64,000 nt of DNA from Proteromonas lacertae (GCA_002245135.1 NGBS01000013.1:1-64000); one strand, 5' to 3'; shown: positions 1 to 14,187, counted from the first letter of the stretch. Made by a program: numbers and translations. Notes: a model not told the origin generated them from the letters alone.

Positions 1-8
1 TATACAAG

Positions 9-587
9 ATGATAAAGTTTTTTATTATGGTCAATAAGCAAGGTCAAACACGTCTTGCACAATATTATGAATTCTTGAAGATTGAAGAAAGAACTACACT
101 AGAAGCTGAAGCTGTTAGAAGATGTTTATCAAGGCCACAGGATTATGTATATTTATAGCATTTTATTCCATTAGTGTTCTTTTTTGGAATTTAGAGGATA
201 TAAAATAGTCTATAGGCGATATGCCTCATTATTTTTTATTATTGGTTTTAATCCTGATGATCAAGAAGTATGAATTGATGTATATATAAACTTGTCGATA
301 GAAATGAAATGGCACTATACGAATTCATTCACACATATGTTGAAAGTTTAGATACATTATTTGGTAAAGTGGTATGTTTATATTATTTCTATATTTTTTT
401 CATAGACAGAATTAGATGTATAGTAGAACAATATTTATATATTTATGTAGATCATGTTAAACCTTGACAGAGCCTACATGCTTCTCGATGAAATGTAATG
501 AATGGATGTATTGTTGATACAAATAGAAAGAACTGCTTTAAACCAGTTAATCTAATGGATAAAGTGTTAGAGAAGTCTGCTAAATAA
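9..587 (+). CDS. AP4S1: AP-4 adaptor complex sigma subunit
   Basis: Small subunit of a heterotetrameric adaptor complex that sorts cargo into vesicles at the trans-Golgi or endosomes. The protein opens [16 protein letters not shown], which fits AP-4 sigma better than AP-1, AP-2 or AP-3 sigma. Conserved blocks follow in order: [57 protein letters not shown] and NGCIVDTNR. Total length is about 145 residues, normal for the family. I infer at least three short introns: 147-174, one near 290-324, and others after GKV and after ELD. Two single-base frameshifts must be assumed, an extra A before NEMALYEF and a missing G after LLDEM. Since the flanking sequence is perfectly conserved, these look more like sequencing errors than decay. 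The stop is TAA at 585-587. Confidence 0.87.
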
Positions 588-734
588 AATATTAATAAAT
601 TATTATATATTCTTTTCATATTGTATTGTATATAATATATTTTATGTGTAATATTTCAAGAATTAAACAAAATCAGTTGTAAATTCAATATAAGGTATAA
701 TATATCAATGTAGTTAGATGTAACACTAACGAAA

Positions 735-3700
735 CTATATGGCGATATCTTTAGAAGGCATATTACTATAGTTTGTTGATTTTTGTTTCTTTAAACCTCT
801 CACTTCTCCAGTTTCTTCTTCTTTGAGAAGCAAAGGAATTAAAGATTTGTTCTAACGATGTTTGTGCAAAACTATATTCTTTGATTGATAATTCTTCTTT
901 CTTTCCTTCGATTAAACCAAATAATTCACCCAACTTTATATCATTCACATCAATCTTAAATCTCAAGTAATTATCATGTCTTTCTAATAATTCAATCTTA
1001 TCAAACATTCTTTTAAACTGCCATTTAATTCATCTACTCGATCTTCCAACTTCCACCAATCACTAAAGAAACTTTTACTTATTAATCCATGTTTATTCAA
1101 TTCACAAAATATTGACCAACCACTATCTACTTCATTGATTAAATCAAATCGACTTTCTTTTCCTAATTCTTTACATATATTCTCTATATCATTCTTTACT
1201 AAACTATCACCATTTACACTTTTCATCTTTTCTATTATTTCTTGCATTTCTTCTTCTTTATTATCATTCAATTTTACTTCTAACATAAATCCTTGACCAA
1301 ATTTATTCTTCAAATGTTGTAAAGATCCTAAACATCTCAATCTTCCACCTACCATTATTCCAACCAATGTACATAATGCTTCAGCTTCTTCCATTGAATG
1401 AGTTGTTAAGATTATTGTTGTATCACATCTCTTGATTGTTATATCAGCTATTATATCCCACATATGTCTTCTAGCTACTGGATCCATTCCTGTTGATGGT
1501 TCATCTAAGAATACTAATGGAGGATTTCCTATTAAAGCAATTGCTACACTCAACTTTCGTTTATTTCCTCCACTTAATGATCCAGCTGTTTTATTCACAA
1601 ATTTTCCTAAATCCATTTGATCGATCTTTTCATTTATTACATCTTCATTATATCATCTGGAACACCTTTGATTTTGGCATATAAATATAAATGTTCTTTT
1701 ACTGTCAAATACTGTAGTAAAGCATCAAATTGTGGACAATATCCCAACATCTTTCTAACTTCAATTTGATCTGTTAATATATCCAATTTGTTGATTTTCG
1801 CTGTTCCTTTCGTTTGGAATTATATCTCCACTCAACATTTCTAATGTTGTGGTTTTACCTGCTCCATTTATTCCTAAAAAACCAAAACAAGTTCCAGGAA
1901 TTAATCCAACATTCAAATTTTCAACAGCTATTTTCTTTTTATTCCATACTTTTCTTAATCCACGAATTTGAATTGTTTCTTCTTTTCCACTTTCATGTGG
2001 TTGTTTATTTATTATTCTTTCAGCTTCTTTCTTTACATCATCATCATCTACATATTCTCTCATTGGCAAATCTTTGTCTGGAAGTATTTTCTGTTTTAAC
2101 AGTGGATAAGATAATACATAATCACCAAGAATAGCCAAGAAACCATAAACCACAAACTGAATTGCCATAAACAATATATATTTTCCTATCTGATTAAATT
2201 CAAATGGGTCTCTTTCTCTTGAATATACTTCTGGGATCAACATATTTGTCATTCATTGCATCACACATATTATCAACAACTGGTAACATTCTCCAAACTC
2301 CCAATCTATACAATGCTTGACCAAAACTAAATGGTGGAAATAGAATACCAAAAATCCAACTACAATATATATAATATATAATATATACTCTACAATAATT
2401 GGAATTTTACAAGCTGATTTAACAAAGTTGATAAAGAACAATATTAACACAACAACAATCATCAGTAAATTGATGAAGAAAATAGATACTTGAGCAACTT
2501 CGTATTTCTTAAACATATAAGTTTCACAATATGTAAATGAGCAAATACTTAAATCAAAGAATAAAAATAACACTATAACAACAGTAATATGATCTGTATA
2601 TTCTTTTATGCTAAACAAAAAAAACATTATCAAAAGCTATTGCAGATCTATATAAATATAATCAAATCTTACTAAATATATACGGAATTAAGAATGTTAC
2701 AATATCCCAAATAAACGAAGATAACCAATAGGCAACAATGCTCATTCCACTAATTATTTGTTGATGTTTTACACCAAATTGCCTTTCTAAAACTAAGAAT
2801 GCACCATAATAAGCTGGAATATATGAAAGTGCCATTCCTACAATAGTTGGAGAACTATAGCCACTTACACCTTCTGCATCTTCTTTCTGACTTTTTGTAA
2901 ATGGAAGTGTTGTTCCAGATGTCCTTAATACTGCTTCAGGATCGTTAGTACATTCTCTTAATCGAGCTTCATTCAGTAAATTCAAACCAATTGAACTTCC
3001 ATGTCCACTTGAGGTATTTACAAAGATATAAGATACTATTCCATTTGATTCTAAATCAGGAACTTCTACACCAGCTAAATAACGTGTTGATTCATAAGTA
3101 AACATTGTTGATAATAAATATTCATACATTCCAAATAATGGAACTGCATAATTCGTATTGGCATTTAACTAAAAATATTACAAACATAAACTAAATAATA
3201 ATTATATACAATTGCACAATTTCTCTTCTTTTCTTCATCAGAAAGAGAATCAAATAGTATTTCATTTAAACAAGTTTCATCTGTATAATACAAAGAAGTG
3301 TCTACCGAAACAGGAACAACATCATTCTTATTCAAGTGATCAAAAACTGTACTAAAAGCTGGATTTGTTACTTTATCAAATGGAAATTGAGTTTTATATC
3401 TATCAGTTGCATTGTCAATTTTCTTGTTGTATCTGTGAGTATTCATTTCATATCTATTAGATAATAACATAAATAATATATACGTTGCTGGTTCACTTGT
3501 AATTATATTACTGACAGTTGATAATCCTATTATTAGTACGATCATTGGTACAACAATTTGAAGTATTATTGCATCTTTGTTTCCTCTCATATTCCATAAT
3601 CTCTTTTTAAGTGAAGCTTTTAAATGAGTGAAAAATAAGTTCTTTTTAACAGAATTAACTCTATCAAACTGTTTGTATTCTACTTTGATCCTCGTTTCAT

Positions 3701-6700
3701 TTGTGGGTTTTGATGTTTCTTCATCTTCAATCTTTGCTGAATTTAAAAATACTTCTTCCATCGTTGTTGCAGACATTCCATAACTATCAATTCCATATTT
3801 TTCTTTGTTATTATCTATCTCATTTAGTAATTCAGGAAATTCACTAGCTGAAGAGAATGGCAATCGAAATGAGATTTCTTTTCCAACATCTGTTAATAGC
3901 TCAGCTTTTGGAATCTTTTCTTCTAATAGTTTCATTATTTCTGCACTATTTTCCAACTCTTTCTTTACTATTGTTAAGGTATATCCTATTCCATATTCTT
4001 GTTTCAAATAGTGAGGTCTTCCACAACAGATTAATTGACCTTCATTCATTATTCCAACTCGATCTCCTAATAAATCAGCTTCATCCATGAAATGAGTTGT
4101 TAATATAATTATTCTTCCTTCTTTATTACTTTGTAATATTGACCAAGTACTTCTTCGAGAATAAGGATCCATTCCACTAGTTGGTTCATCTAAAAAGACG
4201 ATTTTGGAATTACCAATTAATGCAATTCCTACACTCAATTTTCTCTTTTGTCCACCACTTAATTCACATGATGGAGTTTTCTGTTTTTTCTGTAAGACCA
4301 ATTTCACTGAGCAGTTTATTCACAGCTGCTGGTAATTCTTTCTGTGGCATTCCCTTAATTGCTGCAAATAAATATAAATGTTCTTTCACTGTTAATTCAT
4401 CGAATAATACATCATGTTGAGGACAAATTCCCATTATCTTTCGGATTTCTTTCATTTGACTATTCATATCATAGCCATACATTGTTGCTGTACCACTTGT
4501 ACTATTAATTAATCCACTTAGAATGGATAAAGCTGTTGTTTTACCAGCACCATTATGACCTAATAACACAAAGATTTGATCTTCATACATTTGCATATTC
4601 AAATGATTAACTGCTACTTTCTTTCCATCACGAGTTTTAAATACTTTATACAAACCATTAACATCAATGCATTTACCTTCCTTATGTAATTCCCTTAACC
4701 TTGGTTCTAATTCTTCAAAGTGTTTTTTTCTTACACCATTTTGATCTAAATTTCCATCATCTTCCAATTCACTATTATCCGCTATTTTATTCAAATGATT
4801 ATCACCATTTCCAGTCCAATAAGAAATGGAGAAACAGAAGTTCCATCTGTAATGATTACCATAATCTTTTGGAATTACTTTATCTAAATACCAACCAATG
4901 AGTGAATAAACTATTGAATCAATAAATAGCATTAGCAATGCAGTTGAATATTGAGTTTGTTCAACATTATCATTTATTGTTGAGAAACTAATTCCAACTG
5001 CATTAGCTTCAAGTGTTGATAATATATTCATACCATTACTAAATGCAAAAGGAAAGAAGATGGATAAACCTAATTTAGCGGATGAAGTCAGATTTCCAGC
5101 AGCTGCAGCTATTTAATATAATATTAATAATAAAAACATACTTGCAACACATATAGCAAACATTAGATAAAATACCATTGTACCAACAGCGCTTGCATAT
5201 TTTACAGAGTTGAAAAAAGTAGTGATAATATAACCATAACTGATTAAAGCAATACCATAAAGCCAAAATAACAGAAATACTAAGAAGAAGTTTGAGTGAG
5301 GTGCTATAATAATACTATATACATAATAATAATAGATGAACATTATACAATATTAATGTTATAATAATAGCAACTACCAATGTTTCAATATAATAAAACA
5401 ATTGCCAAGAAACCATCATTGCAGTTTCATCTAATCCCATTACATACAACCCTTCTCTTATTCTCTTCTCTTTTTCAATCACAACATTGTTGATAAACCA
5501 CACTAGTATAAAAATAAACGAAATAACAAATATTGATCCTATGTAAGGAGCAATAGTGGCAAAGAAACCATTTAACTCATGGCCATACTCAGGAAATGAA
5601 GTGATTCTTGTGATTTGAGGATCATAGTTATATTCTTTCATAAAATTATTTATTTCATCCATTAGTACATTATGATGAGTTCTATTTAAAGCTAAAACTG
5701 TATTGTACAATAATTCGCCCTAATTAAGTATATACAAAACATATATAATATTATTATACTCTTTCTTTCTTTACTAGATAAGCTTTTGAAGAAAACTTTG
5801 TAAATAATTCATTATCACTCAATTTATTATTCGCTGCTGCTTCTTTATTGATGATCATTTTATCAATTGAATTTTGAAGTGTTAAAAATGATTGAGTTTT
5901 ATCAAAATAACACTTTTTCTTTAATTTGTCTACCTCTGAATCTGAATATCCAAAAGGAGAATAATCCATTGATATAAATTTATTAATCTCACTCCATGTT
6001 GTTTCGCTTCTATATTCATTCAATACACTATTCAAAAACATATTATATAGGACATAATATTATACTCCATTTCATTCATAAAACTAGGAGAATCATCACT
6101 CATATTGTAACGTAGTAAATAATCATAATTATTCTCTTTAAATGAATTAATATTTATTGCTAAGTATATTCTATCATGGTGAGTGTAATCTTCATCTTTG
6201 ATATAGTTTCTTAATTCATTTTCACTTGAAAATTTAATTGTAATTTCTGATAGTTTTGGCACTTTCAATAACTCGATTGAATCTTTTAGACTATTCTTTT
6301 CATCATCACTCAATACACTTGTATTGAAATTAAAACCTATTTACAATAAATGTCAATATAATATATATATACCAGGATAAAAACCATCCATTTTATTCAG
6401 AAAATTGTTCACATCATTTTCATTACCAACAACTGCTATATGCATACCCATATCCTTGATATGAGCAAACATATCTCCTAAAGGGTAAATCTCTTTAGCG
6501 TTTAATACAAAACTATGGCTCATTATAAAAAAATTACAAATACGTTTGAGTCTTATAAACAACTGGATCAACTGAATAATAAATTGGAATAAGAATAATT
6601 CCGATAAGCACTGGAATACACTATTATAGGTAATTAAATCATAAACGTAATACAAACTCAATAATCAGCTTTGGAAGATGTCTTATCTTTATGATCCATA

Positions 6701-6737
6701 TCTTTTTAAGCATTAGCCATAAATGAATCCAAAACAT
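735..6737 (-). pseudogene. ABCA-type full transporter, frameshifted copy
   Basis: Divergent paralogue of the gene at 7330-13394, with the same TMD1-NBD1-TMD2-NBD2 order and matching intron positions; for example the intron after the N-terminal helix falls at the same codon in both. NBD1 retains [22 protein letters not shown] and [14 protein letters not shown]2 retains GINGAGKTT, LSGGNKRK and FLDEPSTGMDP. Compared with the intact copy there are frameshifts near 4280 (NBD1 before LSGGQ), 2240 (CCC for CC), 1815 (extra A), 1645 (missing T), 1006 (missing A) and 825 (two bases missing). Most are single-base changes in homopolymers. Transmembrane and loop parts differ clearly from the other copy, while the NBDs are nearly identical in DNA. 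It is either a young pseudogene or a real gene with residual assembly errors; the adjacent AP-4 sigma gene has similar breaks. The start is taken at the ATG before FWIHLWLM. Confidence 0.75.
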
Positions 6738-7329
6738 TAGGCACAACACTAGAATATAAAAGATGATTTATAAATGCTTTTAGGAATTTGTAAAGTAAGT
6801 GTTATAGCGTGAAGAAAATATTGTAAAAAAACTGTTATCTCACAATCTGTATATAAAGTGTCTAGACAATTTTATAAAAATAACTTAACAACAGTTTCTA
6901 TCTTTTGGATTTTTCACACACTGTAAAAACACTTATCAACATCTTAGAAATATGCAATTATCAATTTATTAACTTTATAACCCCATAGTATCTTGGGTAT
7001 AACATCATTTTATTTATAATTACTTAATCCCACTACATATTAAGTGAATAATTTCTAAACTACAACCTGACTTGTTGATAAAGCATATAGATTTTTCTAA
7101 GGGCTTGATTACTGTAATTTCAAGATTAAAATAAAGTGCTTCTAACGATCTTGTAACATTGTCAATATCATCATTGTTCTTTTAATAGTATATTTTCCAT
7201 AGCCTGCTTATCATTTAATTAAATACATGGTAGCAAGTGTATTAGGTGTATTATTACTGTATTTCAAATAGTCCTACTGAGGCTTAAAGAAACCGACATT
7301 TGTAGATTAGAAAATCGCAAAATTTCACT
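6738..7329. other. Shared intergenic region between divergent ABCA genes
   Basis: About 590 bp lie between the two ABCA start codons, so the promoters of both genes must be here. I see no ORF, RNA gene or clear repeat. No specific promoter motif could be identified by eye. Confidence 0.4.
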
Positions 7330-10300
7330 ATGTTCAAAGGTATTAATTTTATTATTATTGTATAAAAGATTTCTGTGAGTCATTCTGGCTTGATCTGTGG
7401 TTGATGATCAAGAAAACTTGTGTTCTTAAGATGAGACATCCTGTTAGAACCTTTTTTGAAATTGTATTACCATCTATTCCATTTGTCTAGGGTCTACCAA
7501 TTCTTATGACTATCGGGTTCTTGCCAATATGGCTGGTTGTTGATCCATATTACTACCAAAAGGAGACGTATATATTTTATTGCTATATACAATAGCTTTG
7601 TAAGTAATGCAAGGGAAATTTACCCATTAGGAGACATGTTTGCTCATATTAAAGAAATGGGTATGCACGTTGCTGTTGTTGGTAAGCAAAGTGATGTAAC
7701 TAGTTTTATAGACAAGATGGATAATTTTTATCCAGGTATTATTTCATTAATATTAATGTTTGTTAAATAGGCTTTAATTTCGATGAAAGTATATTATCTC
7801 AGGATGAAAAAAATCAGTTCAACGGAACGATCGAGTTATTGAAAGTGCCAAAACTATCAGATGTCGTTCTAAAGTTTTACAGTGAAGATGATTTAAAAAG
7901 ATATGTTGAAGATGAAGATTATACACGTCATGATAGAATATACTTAGCAATAAACCTCAATTCATTCTCAGATAACAATTATGATTATTTATTACGTTAT
8001 AATATGAGTGATGATTCACCCAATTTCCAAAATCACAACAAAATACTCAATGGTTGGGGAAGAGAAATTATTTTTGATGATATTGACAAGTTCATTACAA
8101 TGAAATACACTCCAGATGCTGTTTCTACTAAAGAAAAAAATGAAATAAAAATGAGAGCTAGTTTCTCAGATACTCAATCGTTTTTAACACTTCAAAATTC
8201 AATTGATAAAATGATCATTAATCACAAAGCAGCAAATGAATTGAGTGATAATGAATTATTTGTAAAATTCTATTCAAAATCATATCTTGTTAAGAAAAAT
8301 AGAGTATAATATATTTATCTTTAAATTTATTTAGTATGATATGTTATATCAAACAATATTAGCTTTAAACAACACCCATCCAACTGAATTAATGAATGAA
8401 ATAAAGAAATTTACTCAAGAATATAACTATGATCCTCAAATCACCAGAATCACAACCTTCCCACAATTTCCATATTATTTAAGTACTTATTTCTTAAGAT
8501 TAGGTATGTTCTTTGGATTATGTTACAATTTGGTTTATATATTTACATTTTCATGGTTAATTTATGGTGTTGCTAGTGAAAAAGAGAAGAAAATTAGAGA
8601 AGGAATGTTTATAATGGGTTTAAACGAATCTGCATTATTCTGGTCTTGGATTATTGTTTATTATATTGAAACTATTTTTATGGCTTTAGTAATAATGGCA
8701 TTATAGTATATATAATGTAATATATTAATATTGTATAAATAGTTCAATTCTAATAAAATTCTCCAATTTATTCTTTTTATTCGTCGTTGTAGCGCTGTAT
8801 GGAATGGCTGGTACTAGTTTCTGTTATATGGTTTCTACATTATTCAGTCGTGCAAAGACTGCTACAATTATTGGTGTTGTCTTACTTATATTATGTTTAT
8901 TCCCTTCATTCTTCAGTATTTTTTTAATTATTTATTTATATTTTTTTAATAGCATCTGATTCTGAAATGACTAGAAGTACAAAAATGGGTTTATCCGTCT
9001 TATATCCTGTTGCATTAGATCTTGGAATGAATGTTTATGCACAATTAGAAGCAGATGGTATTGGTTTGACTGTTTCTACTCTTACAAAAGATTATAATAA
9101 CATATCATATGCTGATTGTATATTCATGTTGATTATTGATATAATTATATATTTAATACTTGCTTGGTATTTTGAAAAAGTTATGCCAAAGGAATATGGT
9201 ACAAATTACAAATGGTATTTCTTATTTACTAAATCCTATTGGTTTGGAAATGATCATTTGAATAAAATAGCTGATAGTAATGATGTAAGAGAAGTTGATA
9301 TTCCAACAAATGAAGATGAAAGTGGAAATAAAAGAAAACACTTTGAAGAATTAGAACCAAGATTAAAGAAACTTTACAGTGAGAATAAATGTATTGATGT
9401 TAAGAATTTATTCAGAACTTTTCATACACCAGATGGTATAAAAGTAGCAGTTAATCATTTGAATATGCAAATGTATGAAGATCAAATCTTTGTGTTATTA
9501 GGTCATAATGGTGCTGGTAAAACAACCACTTTATCCATTCTAAGTGGATTAATTAATAGTACAAGTGGTACAGCAACAATGTATGGCTATGATATGAATA
9601 GTCAAATGAAAGAAATCCGAAAGATAATGGGAATTTGTCCTCAACATGATGTATTATTCGATGAATTAACAGTGAAAGAACATTTATATATGTATGCTGC
9701 AATGAAAAGAATGAAGAAAGAAGATATTCCTGCTGCAGTGGAGAAGATTATTACTGAAATTGGATTGAGGGAAAAAGTGAACTATCCTTCTTGTAATTTA
9801 AGTGGTGGACAAAAGAGAAAATTGAGTGTAGGAATTGCATTAATTGGTAATTCCAAAATCGTCTTTTTAGATGAACCAACTAGTGGAATGGATCCTTATT
9901 CTCGAAGAAGTACTTGGTCAATATTACAAAGTAATAAAGAAGGAAGAATAATTATATTAACAACTCATTTCATGGATGAAGCTGATTTATTAGGAGATCG
10001 AGTTGGAATAATGAATGAAGGTCAATTAATCTGTTGTGGAAGACCTCACTATTTGAAACAAGAATATGGAATAGGATATACCTTAACAATAGTAAAGAAA
10101 GAGTTGGAAAATAGTGCAGAAATAATGAAACTATTAGAAGAAAAGATTCCAAAAGCTGAGCTATTAACAGATGTTGGAAAAGAAATCTCATTTCGATTGC
10201 CATTCTCTTCAGCTAGTGAATTTCCTGAATTACTAAATGAGATAGATAATAACAAAGAAAAATATGGAATTGATAGTTATGGAATGTCTGCAACAACGAT

Positions 10301-13300
10301 GGAAGAAGTATTTTTAAATTCAGCAAAGATTGAAGATGCATTAGTTGCTCAAGAAGTAATAAAAGATAGAGAATCAAGGACATCAAGAGTAGAAGTGCAA
10401 AAAGAATATCGTCAATATAATAGAGCTAGTGCTGAGAAAAAGAATATGTTTATGATTCATTTTGGAGCATTATTAAAGAAGAGAATTTTATATATTAAAA
10501 GAGATGTGAAAGGTATTTTGTTTCAAGTTATTGTTCCTGTTGTTGTGATGGCAATTGGATTGTTGTTGATGGGAATTGATTTTATTACACAACCACCAAT
10601 GTATATCTATTATTATTATATTATTTATATTATTTTTTATAGTTATGCAATGAATACCCATGATTATAACAAGAAGATTGAAAATGCAACTGATAGATAT
10701 AAAACTCAATTTCCATTTGATAAAGTAACAAATCCAGCTTTTAGTACAGTTTTTGATCACTTGAATAAGAATGATGTTGTTCCTGTTTCGGTAGACACTT
10801 CTTTGTATTATACAGATGAAACTTGTATGCATGAGAATGCTTTTAAAACATTGACTGATGAAGAAAAGAAGAGAAATTGTGCAATTGTATATAATTATTA
10901 TTTAGTTTATGTTTGTAATATTTTTAGTTAAATGCCAATACGAATTATGCAGTTCCATTATTTGGAATGTATGAATATCTTTTATCAACAATGTCCACAT
11001 ATGAATCAACACGTTATTTAGCTGGTGTAGAAGTTCCTGATTTAGAATCAAATGGAATAGTATCTTATATCTTTGTAAATACCTCAAGTGGACATGGAAG
11101 TTCAATTGGTTTGAATTTACTGAATGAAGCTCGATTAAAAGAATATAGTAAAAATTCTAATGCAGTGTTAAAGACATCTGGATCTGTATTGCCATTTACA
11201 TCCAATCAACTCAAAACAGCAGAAGGAATTAAGGGATTAAGTTCACCAATGATTATGTTATTAGCACTTGCATTTATTCCAGCTTATTATGTCTCATTTT
11301 TAGTGAAAGAAAAAGAAGTTGGAGTGAAACATCAACAACTGATTAGTGGTGTTAGTTTATCAGCTTATTGGACTTCTACATTCGTGTGGGATATAGTTTC
11401 TTATATTATACCGTATATATATTACAATTAATTTATATTTAGATGTGTATTTGGTATTGTATTTATGTATATATTCAATCTTAAAGCATTTAAAGATCAA
11501 ATTGGTGCTGTGATTGTAGTTTTTATTCTTTATGGATTAGCTATAGCTCCTGCTACCTATTTTGTATCATATTTCTTTAAGAATCATTCAACAGCTCAGA
11601 ATATTGTTTTATTCGCTAATATATTCATGGCAATCTTCATGACTATCGATTTCTTATTAAGTATGTTAGATTCTGCTTGTAGAGCTGGTGAAGTAATAGA
11701 GTATATTATATATATAATATTCAATATTTATAATGCTTAGATGGTTCTTTATGCTATTTCCAGGTTTCAATTTTGGTATGACGATGATGAGAATTGGAAT
11801 GTTTGAGCAATTGCCAATGATGAATTCAATGTGTGATATGTATCATGATATTCCAGTAGATACTTCAAAATTTAATGCAGATCATAATGCATTTGAATTT
11901 GATATGATTGGAAAGTTTATTCTATTCTTGGGATTAGAAGTTATTGTTTATGGTTTCTTGGCTATTCTTGGTGATTATGTATTATCTTATCCACTGTTAA
12001 AACAGAAAATACTTCCAGACAAAGATTTGCCAATGAGAGAATATGTAGATGATGATGATGTAAAGAAAGAAGCTGAAAGAATAATAAATAAGCAACCACA
12101 TGAAAGTGGAAAAGAAGAAACAATTCAAATTCGTGGATTAAGAAAAGTATGGAATAAAAAGAAAATAGCTGTTGAGAATTTGAATGTTGGATTAATTCCT
12201 GGAACTTGTTTTGGTTTTTTAGGAATAAATGGAGCAGGTAAAACCACAACATTAGAAATGTTAAGTGGAGATATAATTCCAACGAAAGGAACAGCGAAAA
12301 TCAACAAATTGGATATATTAACAGATCAAATTGAAGTTAGAAGATTATTAGGATATTGTCCACAATTTGATGCTTTATTAGATTTACTAACAGTAAAAGA
12401 ACATTTATATTTATATGCCAAAATCAAAGGTGTTCCAGATGATATAATTGAAGATGTAATAAATGAAAAGATCGATCAAATGGATTTAGGAAAATTTGTG
12501 AATAAAACAGCTGGATCATTAAGTGGAGGAAATAAACGAAAGTTGAGTGTAGCAATTGCCTTAATAGGAAATCCTCCATTAGTATTCTTAGATGAACCAT
12601 CAACAGGAATGGATCCAGTAGCTAGAAGACATATGTGGGATATAATAGCTGATATAACAATCAAGAGATGTGATACAACAATAATCTTAACAACTCATTC
12701 AATGGAAGAAGCTGAAGCATTATGTACATTGGTTGGAATAATGGTAGGTGGAAGATTGAGATGTTTAGGATCTTTACAACATTTGAAGAATAAATTTGGT
12801 CAAGGATTTATGTTAGAAGTAAAATTGAATGATAATAAAGAAGAAGAAATGCAAGAAATAATAGAAAAGATGAAAAGTGTAAATGGTGATAGTTTAGTAA
12901 AGAATGATATAGAGAATATATGTAAAGAATTAGGAAAAGAAAGTCGATTTGATTTAATCAATGAAGTAGATAGTGGTTGGTCAATATTTTGTGAATTGAA
13001 TAAACATGGATTAATAAGTAAAAGTTTCTTTAGTGATTGGTGGAAGTTGGAAGATCGAGTAGATGAATTAAATGGCAGTTTAAAAGAAATGTTTGATAAG
13101 ATTGAATTATTAGAAAGACATGATAATTACTTGAGATTTAAGATTGATGTGAATGATATAAAGTTGGGTGAATTATTTGGTTTAATCGAAGGAAAGAAAG
13201 AAGAATTATCAATCAAAGAATATAGTTTTGCACAAACATCGTTAGAACAAATCTTTAATTCCTTTGCTTCTCAACAAGAAGAAGAAACTGGAGAAGTGAG

Positions 13301-13394
13301 AGGTTTAAAGAAACAAAAATCAACAAAAGTAGAAGATAATAGTAAAAGAGTGTCTAGAAACTCAATTTTGGCTTTTGAAGTTGAACAAATATAA
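7330..13394 (+). CDS. ABCA-family full-length lipid/sterol-type transporter
   Basis: Full-size ABC transporter, subfamily A; family members move lipids across membranes. I resolve 12 exons: 7330-7339, 7369-7463, 7491-7567, 7596-7735, 7771-8303, 8335-8705, 8743-8915, 8953-10600, 10643-10886, 10928-11412, 11443-11700 and 11741-13394. Together they give 5688 nt, an exact multiple of three, for 1895 residues, within the usual ABCA size. The N-terminal helix (FWLDLWLM, then RHPVRTFFEI) is followed by a large loop, TMD1 and NBD1. NBD1 has Walker A GHNGAGKTT near residue 652, CPQHD, signature [19 protein letters not shown] and [12 protein letters not shown]2 has GINGAGKTT near residue 1504, CPQFD, LSGGNKRK, FLDEPSTGMDP and TTHSMEEAE. 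An in-frame TAG near 7488 lies in a 27-nt intron whose position is shared with the left copy, so it is not a nonsense mutation. Both ATPase sites look active. The substrate is unknown. Confidence 0.93.
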
Positions 13395-13471
13395 TGAAAC
13401 GCATATATTATTATAATCTTAACATATTAATTACAGTAATTTTCTTTATATATCACACAATATTGCAAAGA

Positions 13472-13939
13472 TCAATAATCACTCTTTTCTCTTTTATGCT
13501 TCTTACGGAGATAAACATATTTCTTCTTTAATACACAATATGAGCAAATATCCAATCCTTTTCTAAATCTTTGTAAAGATTTATTACAATTGCATCTGTA
13601 ACACTTTTTACTTAATTCAGATTGATTATGTCTTTCCCAATCCCTAAGTTTGTATATATTATCTACATAAACAGAACAATTCAAACAAATATATATATTT
13701 CCTTGAATATCAAGTTTTCCTTTCTCACAATATAGAAATACTGCATTCTTGTCATAATATTGAAAACATCCATAGCAAGTAACAATTTCTCCATATAATC
13801 GCATTAATCTAATGCTATGTGATATTATAATCCTTCTTTCTGGTATAATAGTCATTGATTTACCTACTTCATCCTCAGTTCGGTTGTTTATTTCCGAATT
13901 ATTGTTCCAAACATTTATATTTTGATCCATATTTTTCAT
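13472..13939 (-). CDS. Small Cys-rich zinc-binding-like protein
   Basis: A 155-residue single-exon protein of unknown function. It contains four CxxC-type pairs: CYGC, CLNC, CYRC (continuing NCNKSLQRF) and CSYC. The C-terminus is basic (KKKYVYLRKKHKREK). Pair spacing resembles the three larger proteins at 27.3-31.8 kb, so I treat it as a distant family member. It lacks their conserved HH-x-(K/R)-P-(L/I)-x-YF element. It lies just upstream of the disrupted HSP70 fragment and the MULE. It is likely a zinc ribbon or treble-clef protein, but no named family is recognised. Confidence 0.6.
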   Translation of the reverse strand: MKNMDQNINVWNNNSEINNRTEDEVGKSMTIIPERRIIISHSIRLMRLYGEIVTCYGCFQYYDKNAVFLYCEKGKLDIQGNIYICLNCSVYVDNIYKLRDWERHNQSELSKKCYRCNCNKSLQRFRKGLDICSYCVLKKKYVYLRKKHKREKSDY

Positions 13940-14116
13940 ACAATTGGTAAATAAAATAATTTATTAATAGCTTCGGTAAATTGAAATTATTTAAAGTTTA
14001 GCAAAATAAATTCGTTTTATATCCGTTTCTTTATCAACATTTTAACATTAAGATGTAGTGCATATGTATTCAATTTACTAATTAATTACTTTTTATCGAA
14101 TAAAAATATATTACAT

Positions 14117-14185
14117 CTAACCATATTGTCTAGATATATTATTTTTTTTCATTTCTTTTATTATATCTTCAGCTAACAATGAAAC
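14117..14185 (-). pseudogene. HSP70 nucleotide-binding domain, 3' fragment at MULE edge
   Basis: Immediately outside the left MULE terminus the minus strand reads VSLLAEDIIKEMKKNNISRQ, then YG and a TAG stop. This matches the end of an HSP70 ATPase domain (consensus GAALLAEDLVRG; the intact gene at 23273-24532 has GAALLAEDLV). The N-terminal end of an HSP70 domain lies at the other side of the transposon, in the same orientation (18999-19205). The element and an accompanying deletion of roughly 300 codons therefore replaced the middle of this domain. As in the intact neighbour, the protein would have ended soon after the ATPase domain, with no substrate-binding domain. Confidence 0.6.
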
Positions 14186-14187
14186 TC

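Noticed and set aside
7488-7490. In-frame TAG near the start of the right ABCA gene, which looked like a nonsense mutation
   Set aside because: It is the last codon-sized unit of a 27-nt GTA...TAG intron, and the left copy has an intron at the same codon position.
9970-10255. Antisense ORFs inside ABCA NBDs that repeat in both copies
   Set aside because: They are shadows of the conserved NBD coding strand; their conservation follows from the sense strand identity.
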